The notes beneath the pieces are model-generated. The model searched no databases. It was given only the letters and a program-made list of their open reading frames with translations, and was not told the DNA's origin. Shown piece by piece: positions 1 through 9,515 of a stretch of DNA of 64,000 nt; position 1 is the stretch's first letter, and each line of letters begins with the position of its first letter. Location: contig NZ_BILW01000006.1 in NCBI RefSeq assembly GCF_004000765.1, positions 62,001 through 126,000 of the forward strand. The letters run 5' to 3'. The position numbers were made by a program, and so were the translations under genes. This stretch comes from Paenibacillus chondroitinus NBRC 15376 (lineage in GTDB: Bacteria > Bacillota > Bacilli > Paenibacillales > NBRC-103111).

Positions 1-633
1 CCCATTTTGTTAGCCATTCTTTTGAACGAAGCGAGGAAGTTGTGGTTTAAAAAACTGGTGCAAACCCTTGTGTATTTGCCTCATTTTCTGAACTGGGTCA
101 TCATTGGCGGTATTATTGCCCTCGTGTTTGCCCAGGAAAAAGGGTTCCTGAATCACTTTGTTACCCAATGGTCAGATGCACCTTATCCTTTTTTGTACAA
201 AGAGAACAGTTGGATCGCGATATTTGTTGGCAGTGGGATATGGAAAGAAGCAGGTTGGAACGCCATCATTTATTTGGCCGCTCTTGCTGCCGTCGACCCG
301 TCGCTGTATGAAGCGGCCAGCATGGATGGAGCAGGTAAGTTAAGGCAAATTTGGAGCATTACACTACCGGCCATATTGCCAACCATTGCGATCATGTTTG
401 TGCTATCGGTTGGCCACTTCATGGAGGTCAGCTTCGACCAAATTTATGTGCTGCAAAATTCGGCGGTATCCGCAGTCTCGGATGTCATCTCCACCTGGAA
501 TTTTCGGGTGGGCATTAATGGCGGCCAGTTTAGTCTGGCTACGGCAATGGGCTTTTTCGAGTCGATGGTGGCCTTATTGCTCGTCATTGCAGCCAACGTA
601 ATTGCCAAACGAACAGGCAATAGTCTTTGGTAG
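1..633 (+). CDS. Sugar ABC transporter permease, LplB type (5' truncated by window edge)
   Basis: Inner-membrane subunit of a binding-protein-dependent (CUT1-like) carbohydrate importer. The frame is open from the first base, so the N-terminal part (about 100 of the usual 310 residues) lies outside the window. The visible part has several hydrophobic segments and the permease EAA loop (EAASMDGAGKLRQIW, followed by LPAILP), which docks the cytoplasmic ATPase. It closely resembles the permease at 62308. Its 3' end abuts the second permease, and a binding lipoprotein follows, giving the usual permease-permease-binding protein order. No ATPase gene is nearby; such systems often share a housekeeping MsmX-type ATPase (family knowledge). 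Substrate is not visible; the GH78 and GH130 neighbours suggest an oligosaccharide. Confidence 0.93.
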   Translation, partial: PILLAILLNEARKLWFKKLVQTLVYLPHFLNWVIIGGIIALVFAQEKGFLNHFVTQWSDAPYPFLYKENSWIAIFVGSGIWKEAGWNAIIYLAALAAVDPSLYEAASMDGAGKLRQIWSITLPAILPTIAIMFVLSVGHFMEVSFDQIYVLQNSAVSAVSDVISTWNFRVGINGGQFSLATAMGFFESMVALLLVIAANVIAKRTGNSLW

Positions 634-1526
634 AAAAGGAGGGTATTCTCATTAAAGCTTCGTCTACAGAAAAGATTTTCTACTTGATCAATTATGTCCT
701 TCTTGGGGTTATAGCTGTCAGCTGCTTACTCCCTATGCTGCATATGCTTGCCTTGTCTCTCAGTACCAATGATGCCATCTTATCCGGATTTGTCAGCTTA
801 TGGCCGATCGGATGGAATTTCGAGACGTACCATAAGCTTTTTACAGGCACACGCATTTTGCAAGCGGCTCGGAATAGTGTCGAGGTGACAGTGGTCGGAA
901 CGTTCCTCAGCATGCTGTTCACCTTATTAGGGGCATACCCCTTATCGAAAAAGTTTATGTACGGACGCAAATTTTTCACTATGCTGATTGTGTTTACGAT
1001 GATTTTCAATGGAGGATTAATTCCGACTTATCTTGTTATCAAATCACTCGGATTGATTAATACCTATGGCGCTCTTTGGCTGCCCGGACTCATAAGTGTC
1101 TATAACATGCTGGTTATGCGCTCATTCTTTAACGGCTTTCCAGAGGAGATCGAAGAAGCTGCCCGCATCGATGGCTGTGGAGAGGTCAGGCTGATGCTTC
1201 AGATTATTTTGCCGCTTTCCTTGCCGGTAATCGCCGCACTTACGCTTTTCTACGGTGTCGGCTACTGGAACTCCTTTTTCAGTGTCATGATTTACATCAA
1301 CGATTCCAGTAAAAATACGCTTGCTGTACTTATTCAGCAAATGATTTCCAGCCAGCAGCTGCTGCAGGAAATTGCAAACACGTCTTCGGAAGATCTTACA
1401 TCCGTCACACCGGAGTCGATTAAAGCGGCAGGGGTATTTGTCATGATCGTACCCATGCTGATCTTATATCCTTTTCTGCAAAAGTATTTTGTGAAAGGCG
1501 TAATGATTGGTTCAGTCAAAGGATAG
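627..1526 (+). CDS. Sugar ABC transporter permease, YtcP/LplC type
   Basis: Second membrane subunit of the importer, with about six membrane segments and the EAA loop (EEAARIDGCGEVRLM followed by LPLSLPV). Family length is about 290-300 residues. The start is uncertain. TTG at 627 overlaps the end of the upstream permease but has no Shine-Dalgarno sequence. A strong AAAAGGAGGG site at 634-643 sits 7 bases before an in-frame ATT at 651, which would give a typical N-terminus (IKASSTEKIFYLIN). An ATT start is rare but known for infC. The binding lipoprotein follows 82 bases later, so all three are probably co-transcribed. Confidence 0.9.
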   Translation: MVEKEGILIKASSTEKIFYLINYVLLGVIAVSCLLPMLHMLALSLSTNDAILSGFVSLWPIGWNFETYHKLFTGTRILQAARNSVEVTVVGTFLSMLFTLLGAYPLSKKFMYGRKFFTMLIVFTMIFNGGLIPTYLVIKSLGLINTYGALWLPGLISVYNMLVMRSFFNGFPEEIEEAARIDGCGEVRLMLQIILPLSLPVIAALTLFYGVGYWNSFFSVMIYINDSSKNTLAVLIQQMISSQQLLQEIANTSSEDLTSVTPESIKAAGVFVMIVPMLILYPFLQKYFVKGVMIGSVKG

Positions 1527-1608
1527 GTTGAACATCTGATTTTCTGACAAGTCTGCTCTTCCTAAAAGAAGAATGCTTGTATACAATACTAAACAGGAGG
1601 GTTCTTAT

Positions 1609-3249
1609 ATGAACAAAAAAGTGCTAGTCATCTCCACGGTTGCGTTGACGCTTACGGCAACGTCACTGGCAGGCTGCTCCAATAGTAAGACCGGAGAAGC
1701 ACAACAAACATCAACCACGCCTGCTACTTCGGCATCTGCGCGTGCCATGTCCCTCTCGATGTCGTTTTATGATCGGGGAACGATTGCCCCTGATCTCGGG
1801 ACTGCCGAAAACAACATTTGGACGAAATTCATCCAGGATAAAACCGGAATCAATTTGAAAATATCGCCCGTTCCGCGTGCGGAATCCGTTAACAAGCTGA
1901 ATACCCTTGTCGCGTCAGGTTCAGCGCCGGATGTTATTTTAGAATACGATGTGGGATTCCGCAATCAACTATATTTACAAAAACAGATCATGCCCATCGG
2001 AGATTTGATTGAAAAAAATAGTACGACATACAAGCAGCTGCTAAATAAATTTCCTCTCCTCAAAAAACTGAGCACGAGGGATGACGGGAAAATTTATGAC
2101 CTGGGCCGCATTCTTGGTTATGTGCCATACAGTTATACGGTGATTAGGCAGGATTGGCTGGATAAAATGAAGCTATCGGTGCCCAAAACAGCGGATGAAT
2201 TGTTTCAAGTTGCGAAAGCGTTTGCAACGCAGGATCCTGACGGTAACGGCAAGAAGGATACATACGGCTTGAATATGGCCGGAGGCGGCAGCTTAATTGA
2301 TCCTATGTTCCAGAATGTGACCTGGATTCTCAAAGACGGCAAGTGGGTGAAGGATTGGGATCGGGCCGAGGCTGCGAACGCTTTCCGCAAGAAGCTTTTT
2401 GATGAAGGCATCGTCGATAAAGATTTTCTGACCGATAAGAATGGAAAGAAAGCCGAGCAGGATTTTGTTACAGGTAAAATAGGGATCTATACAGCTGCAG
2501 GCTCATACAAAGTGTTTACTTCTCAATACGAAACCTTGCGTAAAAATGTCCCGGGTGCCAAGCTGGTGGCCATCGCGCTACCTTCCAGCCAATTTGGCAG
2601 CTTTTCGCCTGATTTCAATCCACCGGTGCAGTTGACGGGTGTGTTGAACGCCAAAACGAAAGATCCTGAAGCGGCCATCAAAATGATTGATTATTTGAGC
2701 TCACCGGAGTGGGTCAAAACCACCTATAGCGGCATTGAAGGCACACATTACAAAGTTGAAAATAACAAAGAGGTTCCGATTAATGCGGAGAAAAATAAGA
2801 AGGAATTGGACTGGTTGGGCGACTTCCGTATGTTAGGCGGCCAATACGTTTATAACGAGTTTGATACGACGATGAAGGGCTTTGATCAAAGCATTCCGCT
2901 TCAGAAGGAGTTTTACGATCTCGGCAAGGACGTATTCAGCTTGAACATTACAAAGGACCGCCCGTTAGCCAGCATCACGCTTGGCGGGTTCATGCCTACG
3001 CTTCCTGCTGACATGCAGTTCATCTCCAAGAACTTGCTTGATTCCACCAGCAACCCGATTGGAGACTTATGGAATAAAGCGATTGTAAGCGGATCTTCGT
3101 ATACATCGGCTCAAGCCAAACAGGATGCGATCAATCTTTGGAAAAAATCGGATGGCGATAAGCTGGAAGCCTGGTATCAGGATTGGTATACGAAAAATAA
3201 GGATACGATGGTTAGCCAGAACGACTTACTTTCTATGAATTTTAACTAA
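1609..3249 (+). CDS. Extracellular sugar-binding lipoprotein (LplA type)
   Basis: Solute-binding component of the importer encoded just upstream; it is anchored outside the membrane and delivers substrate to the permeases. The 546-residue protein has a lipoprotein signal peptide with lipobox LAGC (Cys23), a Ser/Thr-rich linker and then a large type-I binding-protein fold. The upstream in-frame start at 1573 is rejected because AGGAGG lies 7-8 bases before ATG 1609 and the lipobox then sits at the normal distance. A hairpin directly follows the gene. Specificity cannot be read from the sequence; such 500-570-residue LplA-like proteins usually bind oligosaccharides. Confidence 0.93.
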   Translation: MNKKVLVISTVALTLTATSLAGCSNSKTGEAQQTSTTPATSASARAMSLSMSFYDRGTIAPDLGTAENNIWTKFIQDKTGINLKISPVPRAESVNKLNTLVASGSAPDVILEYDVGFRNQLYLQKQIMPIGDLIEKNSTTYKQLLNKFPLLKKLSTRDDGKIYDLGRILGYVPYSYTVIRQDWLDKMKLSVPKTADELFQVAKAFATQDPDGNGKKDTYGLNMAGGGSLIDPMFQNVTWILKDGKWVKDWDRAEAANAFRKKLFDEGIVDKDFLTDKNGKKAEQDFVTGKIGIYTAAGSYKVFTSQYETLRKNVPGAKLVAIALPSSQFGSFSPDFNPPVQLTGVLNAKTKDPEAAIKMIDYLSSPEWVKTTYSGIEGTHYKVENNKEVPINAEKNKKELDWLGDFRMLGGQYVYNEFDTTMKGFDQSIPLQKEFYDLGKDVFSLNITKDRPLASITLGGFMPTLPADMQFISKNLLDSTSNPIGDLWNKAIVSGSSYTSAQAKQDAINLWKKSDGDKLEAWYQDWYTKNKDTMVSQNDLLSMNFN

Positions 3250-3264
3250 AAGAGTATGGAGAAT

Positions 3265-3290
3265 GCTGTCGGTGGATGTCTGCCGACAGC
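3265..3290 (+). terminator. Hairpin after the binding-protein gene
   Basis: An 8-bp perfect stem (GCTGTCGG with CCGACAGC) with a 10-base loop lies 15 bases after the stop codon. It is followed by CTTGTTCG rather than a clean T run. It is probably a leaky terminator or an mRNA 3'-end stabiliser separating abundant binding-protein transcript from the regulator downstream. Confidence 0.5.
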
Positions 3291-3355
3291 CTTGTTCGTA
3301 CCGTCCCTAATAGACGGTTTCGCCGTTTCATTTCGATGCCCGAGGAGAGCATGCC

Positions 3356-5197
3356 ATGTTAAAGAAACATTCTTGGTTTTACCGTTTGGTCACAACCTAC
3401 TTGCCAATTGTCTATTTGCTTGTATTCATCTTGTTTTTTGTTTTCTTCATGACAATGAATAAGCAGTCCCAAACGCAAACTGTGAGTGCCAATGAAGCAT
3501 TTACGCGATACACCATGCTTCAGCTTACCTCGATTCTTGGCAACATCGATCAGAATGTGAATGCGGCAACCGTTAATAACAGGGAGTTTAATCAGTATAT
3601 GTTTCAGCTTCACGATTCTGACGATAATCCGTATTTGCTGCGCAGCAAGGTAGCGGAACTTTTCAGGCAGGTTCAGGCAGGATTTCCATTCATTCAATCC
3701 ATTTACTTTTATCGCAATATCGATATGACGGTGCTCGGCACGGAGATGTACCTGCCACTTGCAGAGTTTGGTGATCGCGATTTCGTACAGGAGCAGATGA
3801 AACAGCCGCTTCCAAGCATTTGGACGAATGTAAGAACCTACAAAGTTCTTCCTTCTCAACCTTATGACGCTCAAGTTGTCTCCCTCGTGAAAAAGGTCCC
3901 TTTTCTGACGGAGCCAAGCGGCATCCTTATCGTGAATATTGATGTTTCGAGCCTGACCTCTTGGTTGCAAAACATCTCTGCTAACTCCATCAGTTCTATT
4001 ACATTAGTGGATCAAGCAGGGCAGCTCATCGGGCAAAGTAAAGTGAAAGCCAATAAGGACATCCTTAACCTGAAGTTTGAGGAGACCGGGTGGACGTTCA
4101 ACAGCGGGATAAAAGAATCCTACCATTATGGCTTTTTTTCCGAGCTCTATTATAGTTGGATCATTCTCGGAGTTGTGATGGTTCTGATTGCTTCGGCCTT
4201 AATTATCTACTTGTCCAAACGCTATGCAAGGCCGATTGATGCGAGTATGAGCCGAATATCCGATTATTTAAACGTCAGGCAGCCGGGCGGAGAATTGATT
4301 TCGGTTGTCGATGCAGCTGTAGACAAGATTATTGATTTCGCTGATCGTTATCAGTCGGAGAGTAATTTGAATTTGCCGTATCGCCAAAAATATTTTTTTC
4401 AAGAACTTCTGACAGGTGATCGTCCCATCAGCCAAGACGAATTGATCGATGAGATGCAGAACTTTGGCTTCCCTTGCAATTGGCATTCTTTCAATACGGC
4501 TAAATTGGAAATTGATAGAATTAGCGATTTTACAGAAAGCTACTCCACGCGAGATCAGGTGCTGCTGAAATTCGTCTTGTCGAACGTGTTGAAAGAAACC
4601 GCTGAGCAGTATGGGATAGGCATTTGGAGTGAATGGATATCTGTGGATAAAATGAGTATTCTGTTTGGCGCGGACGGCGAACTTTCAATGAGTGACATTA
4701 GCGCCATTTGTGAGAGTATGCGGGCGTGGGTTGAAGCCAATCTTGCCTTCACGGTGACGATCGGCGTTGGGAAAAAGACCGAGCGTTCGGAGCATATCGC
4801 CGAGTCCTACGAGCAGGCTGTTAAGGCTGTGCAATACCGCTCCGCATTGGGAAATAATCGCGTTATTCATTATGAGGTCATCGCGCGGCAGACGGAAACC
4901 GAGATATTTGATATTTTACAGTTAATCCGCACAATCGTTCAGTTGTATAAAAGCGGAAACGATGAATGGTATAACCAGTTCGATTTTCTATTCAAAGCAA
5001 TCAATCGCGAGTTGTATACCCGGGACGAGTTGAAAAACCTGCTTTACTATATGACCTTTACGTTTACACGTGAATTGTCTGAATTTCCCAGTGAATATAC
5101 CGAGTCATGGCGAGTGGAGGGACTCGATGGACGATATCAGAAAGATTCTTCTGGAACGGCTCAGCACCGTTGCCGAGTTATGGAAGCAGCTGCGTGA
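3356..5197 (+). CDS. Membrane-bound AraC-type regulator, N-terminal part (sensor), frame-disrupted
   Basis: Sensor and linker part of a one-component regulator typical of Paenibacillus sugar ABC loci. It has an N-terminal membrane segment (residues about 12-35), an extracytoplasmic Cache-like region (about 40-270), a second membrane segment (about 275-295), a HAMP-like stretch, and a cytoplasmic region resembling the mid-domain of such regulators. GAGGAG lies 8 bases before ATG 3356. The frame runs out with a nonsense-like tail (from about 5127) just before the DNA-binding domain, which continues in the next frame. One inserted base near 5122-5126 would explain the break; the repaired junction would read RVEGL-MDDIRK. 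It presumably controls the transporter genes upstream. Confidence 0.8.
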   Translation: MLKKHSWFYRLVTTYLPIVYLLVFILFFVFFMTMNKQSQTQTVSANEAFTRYTMLQLTSILGNIDQNVNAATVNNREFNQYMFQLHDSDDNPYLLRSKVAELFRQVQAGFPFIQSIYFYRNIDMTVLGTEMYLPLAEFGDRDFVQEQMKQPLPSIWTNVRTYKVLPSQPYDAQVVSLVKKVPFLTEPSGILIVNIDVSSLTSWLQNISANSISSITLVDQAGQLIGQSKVKANKDILNLKFEETGWTFNSGIKESYHYGFFSELYYSWIILGVVMVLIASALIIYLSKRYARPIDASMSRISDYLNVRQPGGELISVVDAAVDKIIDFADRYQSESNLNLPYRQKYFFQELLTGDRPISQDELIDEMQNFGFPCNWHSFNTAKLEIDRISDFTESYSTRDQVLLKFVLSNVLKETAEQYGIGIWSEWISVDKMSILFGADGELSMSDISAICESMRAWVEANLAFTVTIGVGKKTERSEHIAESYEQAVKAVQYRSALGNNRVIHYEVIARQTETEIFDILQLIRTIVQLYKSGNDEWYNQFDFLFKAINRELYTRDELKNLLYYMTFTFTRELSEFPSEYTESWRVEGLDGRYQKDSSGTAQHRCRVMEAAA

Positions 5198-5546
5198 AAC
5201 TAAAAATCACAGGCTGCTGATTCACGATGTGAAAGCCTATATTGATGCCCATTACGCAAATGCAGATTTATCCCTGCAGATGCTTGCCGAACAATTTTCA
5301 CTAAGTAAAAATTACGTCAGCCGCTTATTTAAAGAGGAAACAGGTGAAAATTTTATCGATTATTTAACGGCGCTGCGCATCTTTCATTCGAAGCAGCTTT
5401 TGGAAGAAACGGGCACTTCGATACAAGATATCGCCGGACTCGTTGGTTATGAGCACTACTTTTCGTTTAACCGGGCGTTTAAGAAGCTAACCGGCTTCCC
5501 GCCGAGCGATTTTCGGAAGAAACGTTTCACTGACAAAATACTGTAA
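5127..5546 (+). CDS. AraC-type DNA-binding domain, C-terminal part of the split regulator
   Basis: 139 residues starting at ATG 5127 (MDDIRKILLERL) and carrying the double helix-turn-helix of AraC/XylS proteins. The first HTH is around LQMLAEQFSLSKNYVSRLF and the second around IQDIAGLVGYEHYFSFNRAF, with the family end FKKLTGFPPSDFRK. It is normally the C-terminus of the preceding sensor. A GGAGGG at 5116-5121 lies 5 bases before the ATG, so the domain could be made as a separate soluble protein even though the reading frame is broken. Whether this is a real split, a pseudogene or a base-calling error cannot be decided here. Confidence 0.8.
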   Translation: MDDIRKILLERLSTVAELWKQLRETKNHRLLIHDVKAYIDAHYANADLSLQMLAEQFSLSKNYVSRLFKEETGENFIDYLTALRIFHSKQLLEETGTSIQDIAGLVGYEHYFSFNRAFKKLTGFPPSDFRKKRFTDKIL

Positions 5547-5567
5547 TACGGAGTCTGGCGTGTACTT

Positions 5568-7784
5568 ATGATTAAAGAGGAGATGGTTGGGTTGTCAGCA
5601 AAGTGGCAGGCAGATTGGTTGACTGATCATTCATTTATAAATGTAAAAAAGCCTGATCTCTACCATAAAGAGCTTGAAGTACGTGAGGTAGAACCGCATC
5701 GAACCGATTTACAGCATCACCATTGGTATGTAAGAACCGTTTTTAGGCTGGATGAGAAGAGCTTGAATGAGGAGGAGATTTGGCTTCATCTAACGGCTGA
5801 TGATTATTACAAGCTGTATATAAACGGTGAGTTCGTTTGTCAGGGGCCGGCTCAGAGCGATGCGAATCATTACTATTTCAACCGTATCCATGTTCGTTCA
5901 AATTTAAAGGCCAGGGAAAATGTCATTGCCATTCATGTCTATTATCAGGGGCTGTTAAATCGCGCTTATAACAGCGCCGACTACAGGCAAGGTGTGGTAG
6001 CAGAACTGTGGGCAGGCGAGAATTTGCTGGTTAAAACAGATCGTACATGGAAAGCGAAGCGGGTATATGACAATCGGCCCGGTGTCGCTTTCGGCTATGA
6101 CACGCAATTCACCGAGCATGTGGACGCCAGGCAATCGGAGAGAGGGTGGACAGAAGTCGGATATGACGATTCCGATTGGCAGTATGCTGAATCGGCGGAA
6201 AATATCGATTATACCTTTGTTCTGCAGCCAACTCCGCTAGTTGACGTCTATGCGAAGCAGCCATCGTATGTCCGTCAGCTGGCACCTGGTCATTATTTGA
6301 TCGATTTCGGAGGAGAACTGACGGGCCAATTCGCCATGATGGCGCATGGAAAAGCAGGAGAAGAAGTGCAGATATGGTCCGGGGAAGAACTGCTGCCGGG
6401 GGATCAGGCTGTACGGTACGAAATGCGCTGCAATTGCCTTTACCATGATCAGTGGACACTATCCGGTGACAGCGATTTCTTCCAAACGTTTGATTACAAG
6501 GCGTTCCGCTATGTAGAGGTGCAAGGACCAGAGGAATCTCTGAGCCCTGCATCCTTCCATGCTCTGGTAAGACATTATCCGTTTGATGCGCAGAGCTGTT
6601 TGCTTCATAGCTCGGATGAGCGGATGAATCAAATTTTTGACATTTGCAAAAATGGTGTCCAATACGGCTCGCAGGAGAACTTCGTGGATTGTCCCAGCCG
6701 AGAGAAAGGCCAATATTTGGGCGACAATACGATTATCGGTCACTCGCATATGCTGCTTAGCGGCGATTTACGGTTATATCGCAAGGCGATTGAGCAATTC
6801 GGACGCAGTTCTTTCGTCTGTGGAGGGCTCATGGCCGTTGTGCCGGGACATTTTATGCAGGAAATAGCTGATTTTTCTTTACAGTGGCCGATGCAGGTCA
6901 TGACGTATTTCAATTACAGTGGCGATAAGGCATTTCTTCAAGAGATGTACCCGTATGCGGAAGGGTTGCTGCAGCATTTTGAGAAATTTGAGCGTGAAGA
7001 TGGCTTGCTGCAGGGGGTTGCGGATAAATGGAATCTTGTCGATTGGCCGCAAGGTTTGCGCGATAACTATGATTTTGAATTAACCAAGCCGATTGGCCCT
7101 GGCTGTCATAATGTCATCAATGCCTTATATATCGGCTGTGTGCGTTCGGTGAACAAGATGTGGGATTTGCTGGGCGTCAATTATGAGAATCGGCTGCCAA
7201 AATTAAAGAAAAGCTTCGTGGACGCCTTCTATGATGAAGAGAAAGCCTTGTTTAAAGATTCCGAGGAAAGTAGGCATCATGCTCTGCACGCCAATGTTCT
7301 TCCTTTATTATTCGGCATCGCCCCTGATCAATCCGTCGTGGCTATCGTAGACATGATCCGAACCAAACGATTCGCTTGCGGCGTTTATTTTTCCTACTTC
7401 GTTATGAAGGCACTTGCAGAGGTGGGAGAGTATGAATTGATCTATGATTTGCTTTCGTCAGAGGATGAGCAATCATGGGGGAATATGCTGAAAGAAGGAG
7501 CAACGACATGCTTCGAGGCGTGGGGGAAGGATCAGAAATGGAACACCAGCCTATGCCATCCTTGGGCAAGCGGACCCGTTCCTGTGCTGATTGAAGACAT
7601 TATTGGACTCAAGCCTGCCAAGCCGGGTTGGCAAGAAATCGCATTTCATCCGCAGCTTCCGGCAGCTTGGACATCGTTTTCGCTGCAGGTACAAGTTCCA
7701 ACCGGAAAGATAGAGCTCAGTTACAACAACGGGGTATGGACCGAAAGCTTCCCGCCAGGTATCAAGGTTAAAAGAGCGGAGTAA
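5568..7784 (+). CDS. GH78 alpha-L-rhamnosidase-family protein
   Basis: Predicted to remove terminal alpha-L-rhamnose from oligosaccharides, in the cytoplasm because no signal peptide is present. The 738 residues show N-terminal beta-sandwich modules (about 1-340, with the LYINGEFV element of accessory rhamnosidase domains). An (alpha/alpha)6 barrel follows (about 345-660), with the family segment DCPSREKGQYLGDN near residue 375, and then a C-terminal beta domain ending in a Pro/Lys-rich tail. The standard GH78 signature is DCPQRDERLGWTGD, so this is a divergent member and substrate could differ. ATG 5568 has a weak ribosome site; TTG 5592 behind AAAGAGGAG is an alternative start. Confidence 0.85.
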   Translation: MIKEEMVGLSAKWQADWLTDHSFINVKKPDLYHKELEVREVEPHRTDLQHHHWYVRTVFRLDEKSLNEEEIWLHLTADDYYKLYINGEFVCQGPAQSDANHYYFNRIHVRSNLKARENVIAIHVYYQGLLNRAYNSADYRQGVVAELWAGENLLVKTDRTWKAKRVYDNRPGVAFGYDTQFTEHVDARQSERGWTEVGYDDSDWQYAESAENIDYTFVLQPTPLVDVYAKQPSYVRQLAPGHYLIDFGGELTGQFAMMAHGKAGEEVQIWSGEELLPGDQAVRYEMRCNCLYHDQWTLSGDSDFFQTFDYKAFRYVEVQGPEESLSPASFHALVRHYPFDAQSCLLHSSDERMNQIFDICKNGVQYGSQENFVDCPSREKGQYLGDNTIIGHSHMLLSGDLRLYRKAIEQFGRSSFVCGGLMAVVPGHFMQEIADFSLQWPMQVMTYFNYSGDKAFLQEMYPYAEGLLQHFEKFEREDGLLQGVADKWNLVDWPQGLRDNYDFELTKPIGPGCHNVINALYIGCVRSVNKMWDLLGVNYENRLPKLKKSFVDAFYDEEKALFKDSEESRHHALHANVLPLLFGIAPDQSVVAIVDMIRTKRFACGVYFSYFVMKALAEVGEYELIYDLLSSEDEQSWGNMLKEGATTCFEAWGKDQKWNTSLCHPWASGPVPVLIEDIIGLKPAKPGWQEIAFHPQLPAAWTSFSLQVQVPTGKIELSYNNGVWTESFPPGIKVKRAE

Positions 7785-7818
7785 GCGGACAAACGTAGAG
7801 GGAGAGGGGGCTAAACTT

Positions 7819-8703
7819 ATGGTTAATCATACCAATAACCAATTTCTGGAAAGTGAAGTTTTTCCATTCTACGCAGCCCCCTTCGAACTCCCGGCAGGAA
7901 GGTACGTAGCTCCGCACAGCCACGAATTCGTCGAATTTGTCTATATTGTCGAAGGTGGCGGGATGCATACATATAAAGGAATTGAACACAGGCTTCATAC
8001 AGGTGATGCGTTCATCATTGAACCCGGCATGGAACATTCCTACAGAGTGGGGGAGCATGAACAGCTTCTTGTCTATAATGTACTGTTTCATCCGTCCTTG
8101 ATTTTTCATGAGTTGGAAAGGCTGAAGGAAGACTCTTCCTTTTTTGATTTCTATTATGTCGTTCCCTTTATGCGCCAATCGGTCAAAGATCAGCCCTCGC
8201 TATGGCTGTCCCCCGTCGAGCAGAGCGTATTTAAGTCATTGCTCGATGAAATTGTTCGGGAATTTACCGTGAAAGACCATGGTTACCGCTCAATGATCCG
8301 GTCGAAGCTGGTGGAATGCTTCGTTTTTTTAAGCCGCTGCAACCGCAAGAATAACGAAAGCGTAAGGCTTGCGAGTCCATCAGAAAAGCAGGCGATGGAA
8401 CAAATCGCCCGCTTTATTGAACGTCATCTGGAGAAGCAGCTTAAGCTGGCCGAGGTTAGCCGTTTGTGCGGGATGAGTGTTTCTACCTTCAAAGCCAAGT
8501 TTAAAGCGAATACAGGACGTACGTTTCTGGAATACCGCAATGAAATGCGAATTATGGCCGCCAAACGGCTGTTGGTACAGACTGAACTCAAAATGATAGA
8601 GATCGCCCAAGAGGTCGGCTTTGAGGACGTCAGCTTATTCAACCGCACGTTCCGACACTTAACCGGCATGTCTCCCAGCCAGTATCGAAAAGATCAGCTT
8701 TGA
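7819..8703 (+). CDS. AraC-family regulator with N-terminal cupin domain
   Basis: Soluble transcription factor of 294 residues. The N-terminal part (about 20-100) is a cupin-like sugar-sensing domain (PHSHEFVEFVYIVEGGG, then GDAFIIEPG). The C-terminal part (about 192-292) is the two-HTH AraC domain, ending FRHLTGMSPSQYRKDQL. A purine-rich GAGGGAGAGGGGG lies just before ATG 7819. It follows the GH78 gene by 34 bases and may be co-transcribed, so it is a second, soluble regulator for the same sugar block. Its end overlaps the convergent dioxygenase gene by 10 bases. Confidence 0.93.
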   Translation: MVNHTNNQFLESEVFPFYAAPFELPAGRYVAPHSHEFVEFVYIVEGGGMHTYKGIEHRLHTGDAFIIEPGMEHSYRVGEHEQLLVYNVLFHPSLIFHELERLKEDSSFFDFYYVVPFMRQSVKDQPSLWLSPVEQSVFKSLLDEIVREFTVKDHGYRSMIRSKLVECFVFLSRCNRKNNESVRLASPSEKQAMEQIARFIERHLEKQLKLAEVSRLCGMSVSTFKAKFKANTGRTFLEYRNEMRIMAAKRLLVQTELKMIEIAQEVGFEDVSLFNRTFRHLTGMSPSQYRKDQL

Positions 8704-9515
8704 GCAGGGATTTTGGCAAGCAGCGGGAACATAGGCCCGCGCAGCGGTTCCTCCGGCGTATAGGTCTGCCCATCCAAAACCATATGAGGTTTCCCGTTAA
8801 ACGTGGTACCGTCAGGCATATAGATGATGGCGTAAGCGCGTCTAGGCTTGTCGGTTTTATTCGCATGCGCATAATGAAAGGTAAGACCGTCATGAAATGT
8901 GCAGCTGCCTGCTTTCAGAGGTACCACGACCGGCTTCCGCTCAGCCAATTCGGTTCCCTGAACAAAGTCGAAAATATTAACCGGATCGTGCAACGAGATA
9001 TTCGTTAACTTCCCCACCTTATGAGATTTCGGTACAAACATCATGCAGCCGTTATTCTCATCTACATCATCGAGTGCAATCCAAATGCTCATACAGCCGT
9101 CCTCATTCATCGGCCACTTCGGAGAATCTTGATGCCATGGCGTGGCATTCGTGTCCCCGGGCATTTTCCATAACGCATGATCGTGGAAAAAACGAATTCC
9201 TTTCGCACCTGTCAAACGTAAGGCAATTTCCGCAAATCGGGGGTGAAAGGCGAAGGTCGCCATGCCGCCGTGATCTCTCCAGGTGTTCACCTTTTGATTA
9301 AGGACTCTGGCGTATGCGGGGTTGTCTTTCCCCGTTTTCACCGATAAGCCTTCCTTCGCACTCATCGACTCCTCCATATATTCGCGTAATGCGGCAAGCT
9401 CATCCCCATCCAACAAATCATTGACTTGAACAAATCCATTTTCTCGATAAAATTCAATCTGATCCTGAGAGATGTAGCGGTCTGCCGGGTGTTGGCTGAA
9501 TAGCTGTTCCTTCAT
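8694..9515 (-). CDS. Phytanoyl-CoA dioxygenase (PhyH) family protein
   Basis: Predicted Fe(II)/2-oxoglutarate-dependent oxygenase of 273 residues. The double-stranded beta-helix metal site is visible: TPWHQDSP gives the His-x-Asp pair, and a distal His lies in the FHYAHANKTDKPRRAYAI segment, whose Arg is placed to bind 2-oxoglutarate. The longer frame start at 9659 is rejected. Reverse-strand AAAGGA precedes ATG 9515 and the protein then begins MKEQLFSQHPADRY. Members of this family in Paenibacillus carbohydrate loci have no assigned substrate. The gene is transcribed divergently from the GH130 gene. Confidence 0.88.
   Translation of the reverse strand: MKEQLFSQHPADRYISQDQIEFYRENGFVQVNDLLDGDELAALREYMEESMSAKEGLSVKTGKDNPAYARVLNQKVNTWRDHGGMATFAFHPRFAEIALRLTGAKGIRFFHDHALWKMPGDTNATPWHQDSPKWPMNEDGCMSIWIALDDVDENNGCMMFVPKSHKVGKLTNISLHDPVNIFDFVQGTELAERKPVVVPLKAGSCTFHDGLTFHYAHANKTDKPRRAYAIIYMPDGTTFNGKPHMVLDGQTYTPEEPLRGPMFPLLAKIPAQS

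Noticed and set aside
3359-3970. 203-residue reverse-strand frame
   Set aside because: Antisense shadow of the sensor-regulator gene; His/Lys/Arg-rich sequence without motifs.
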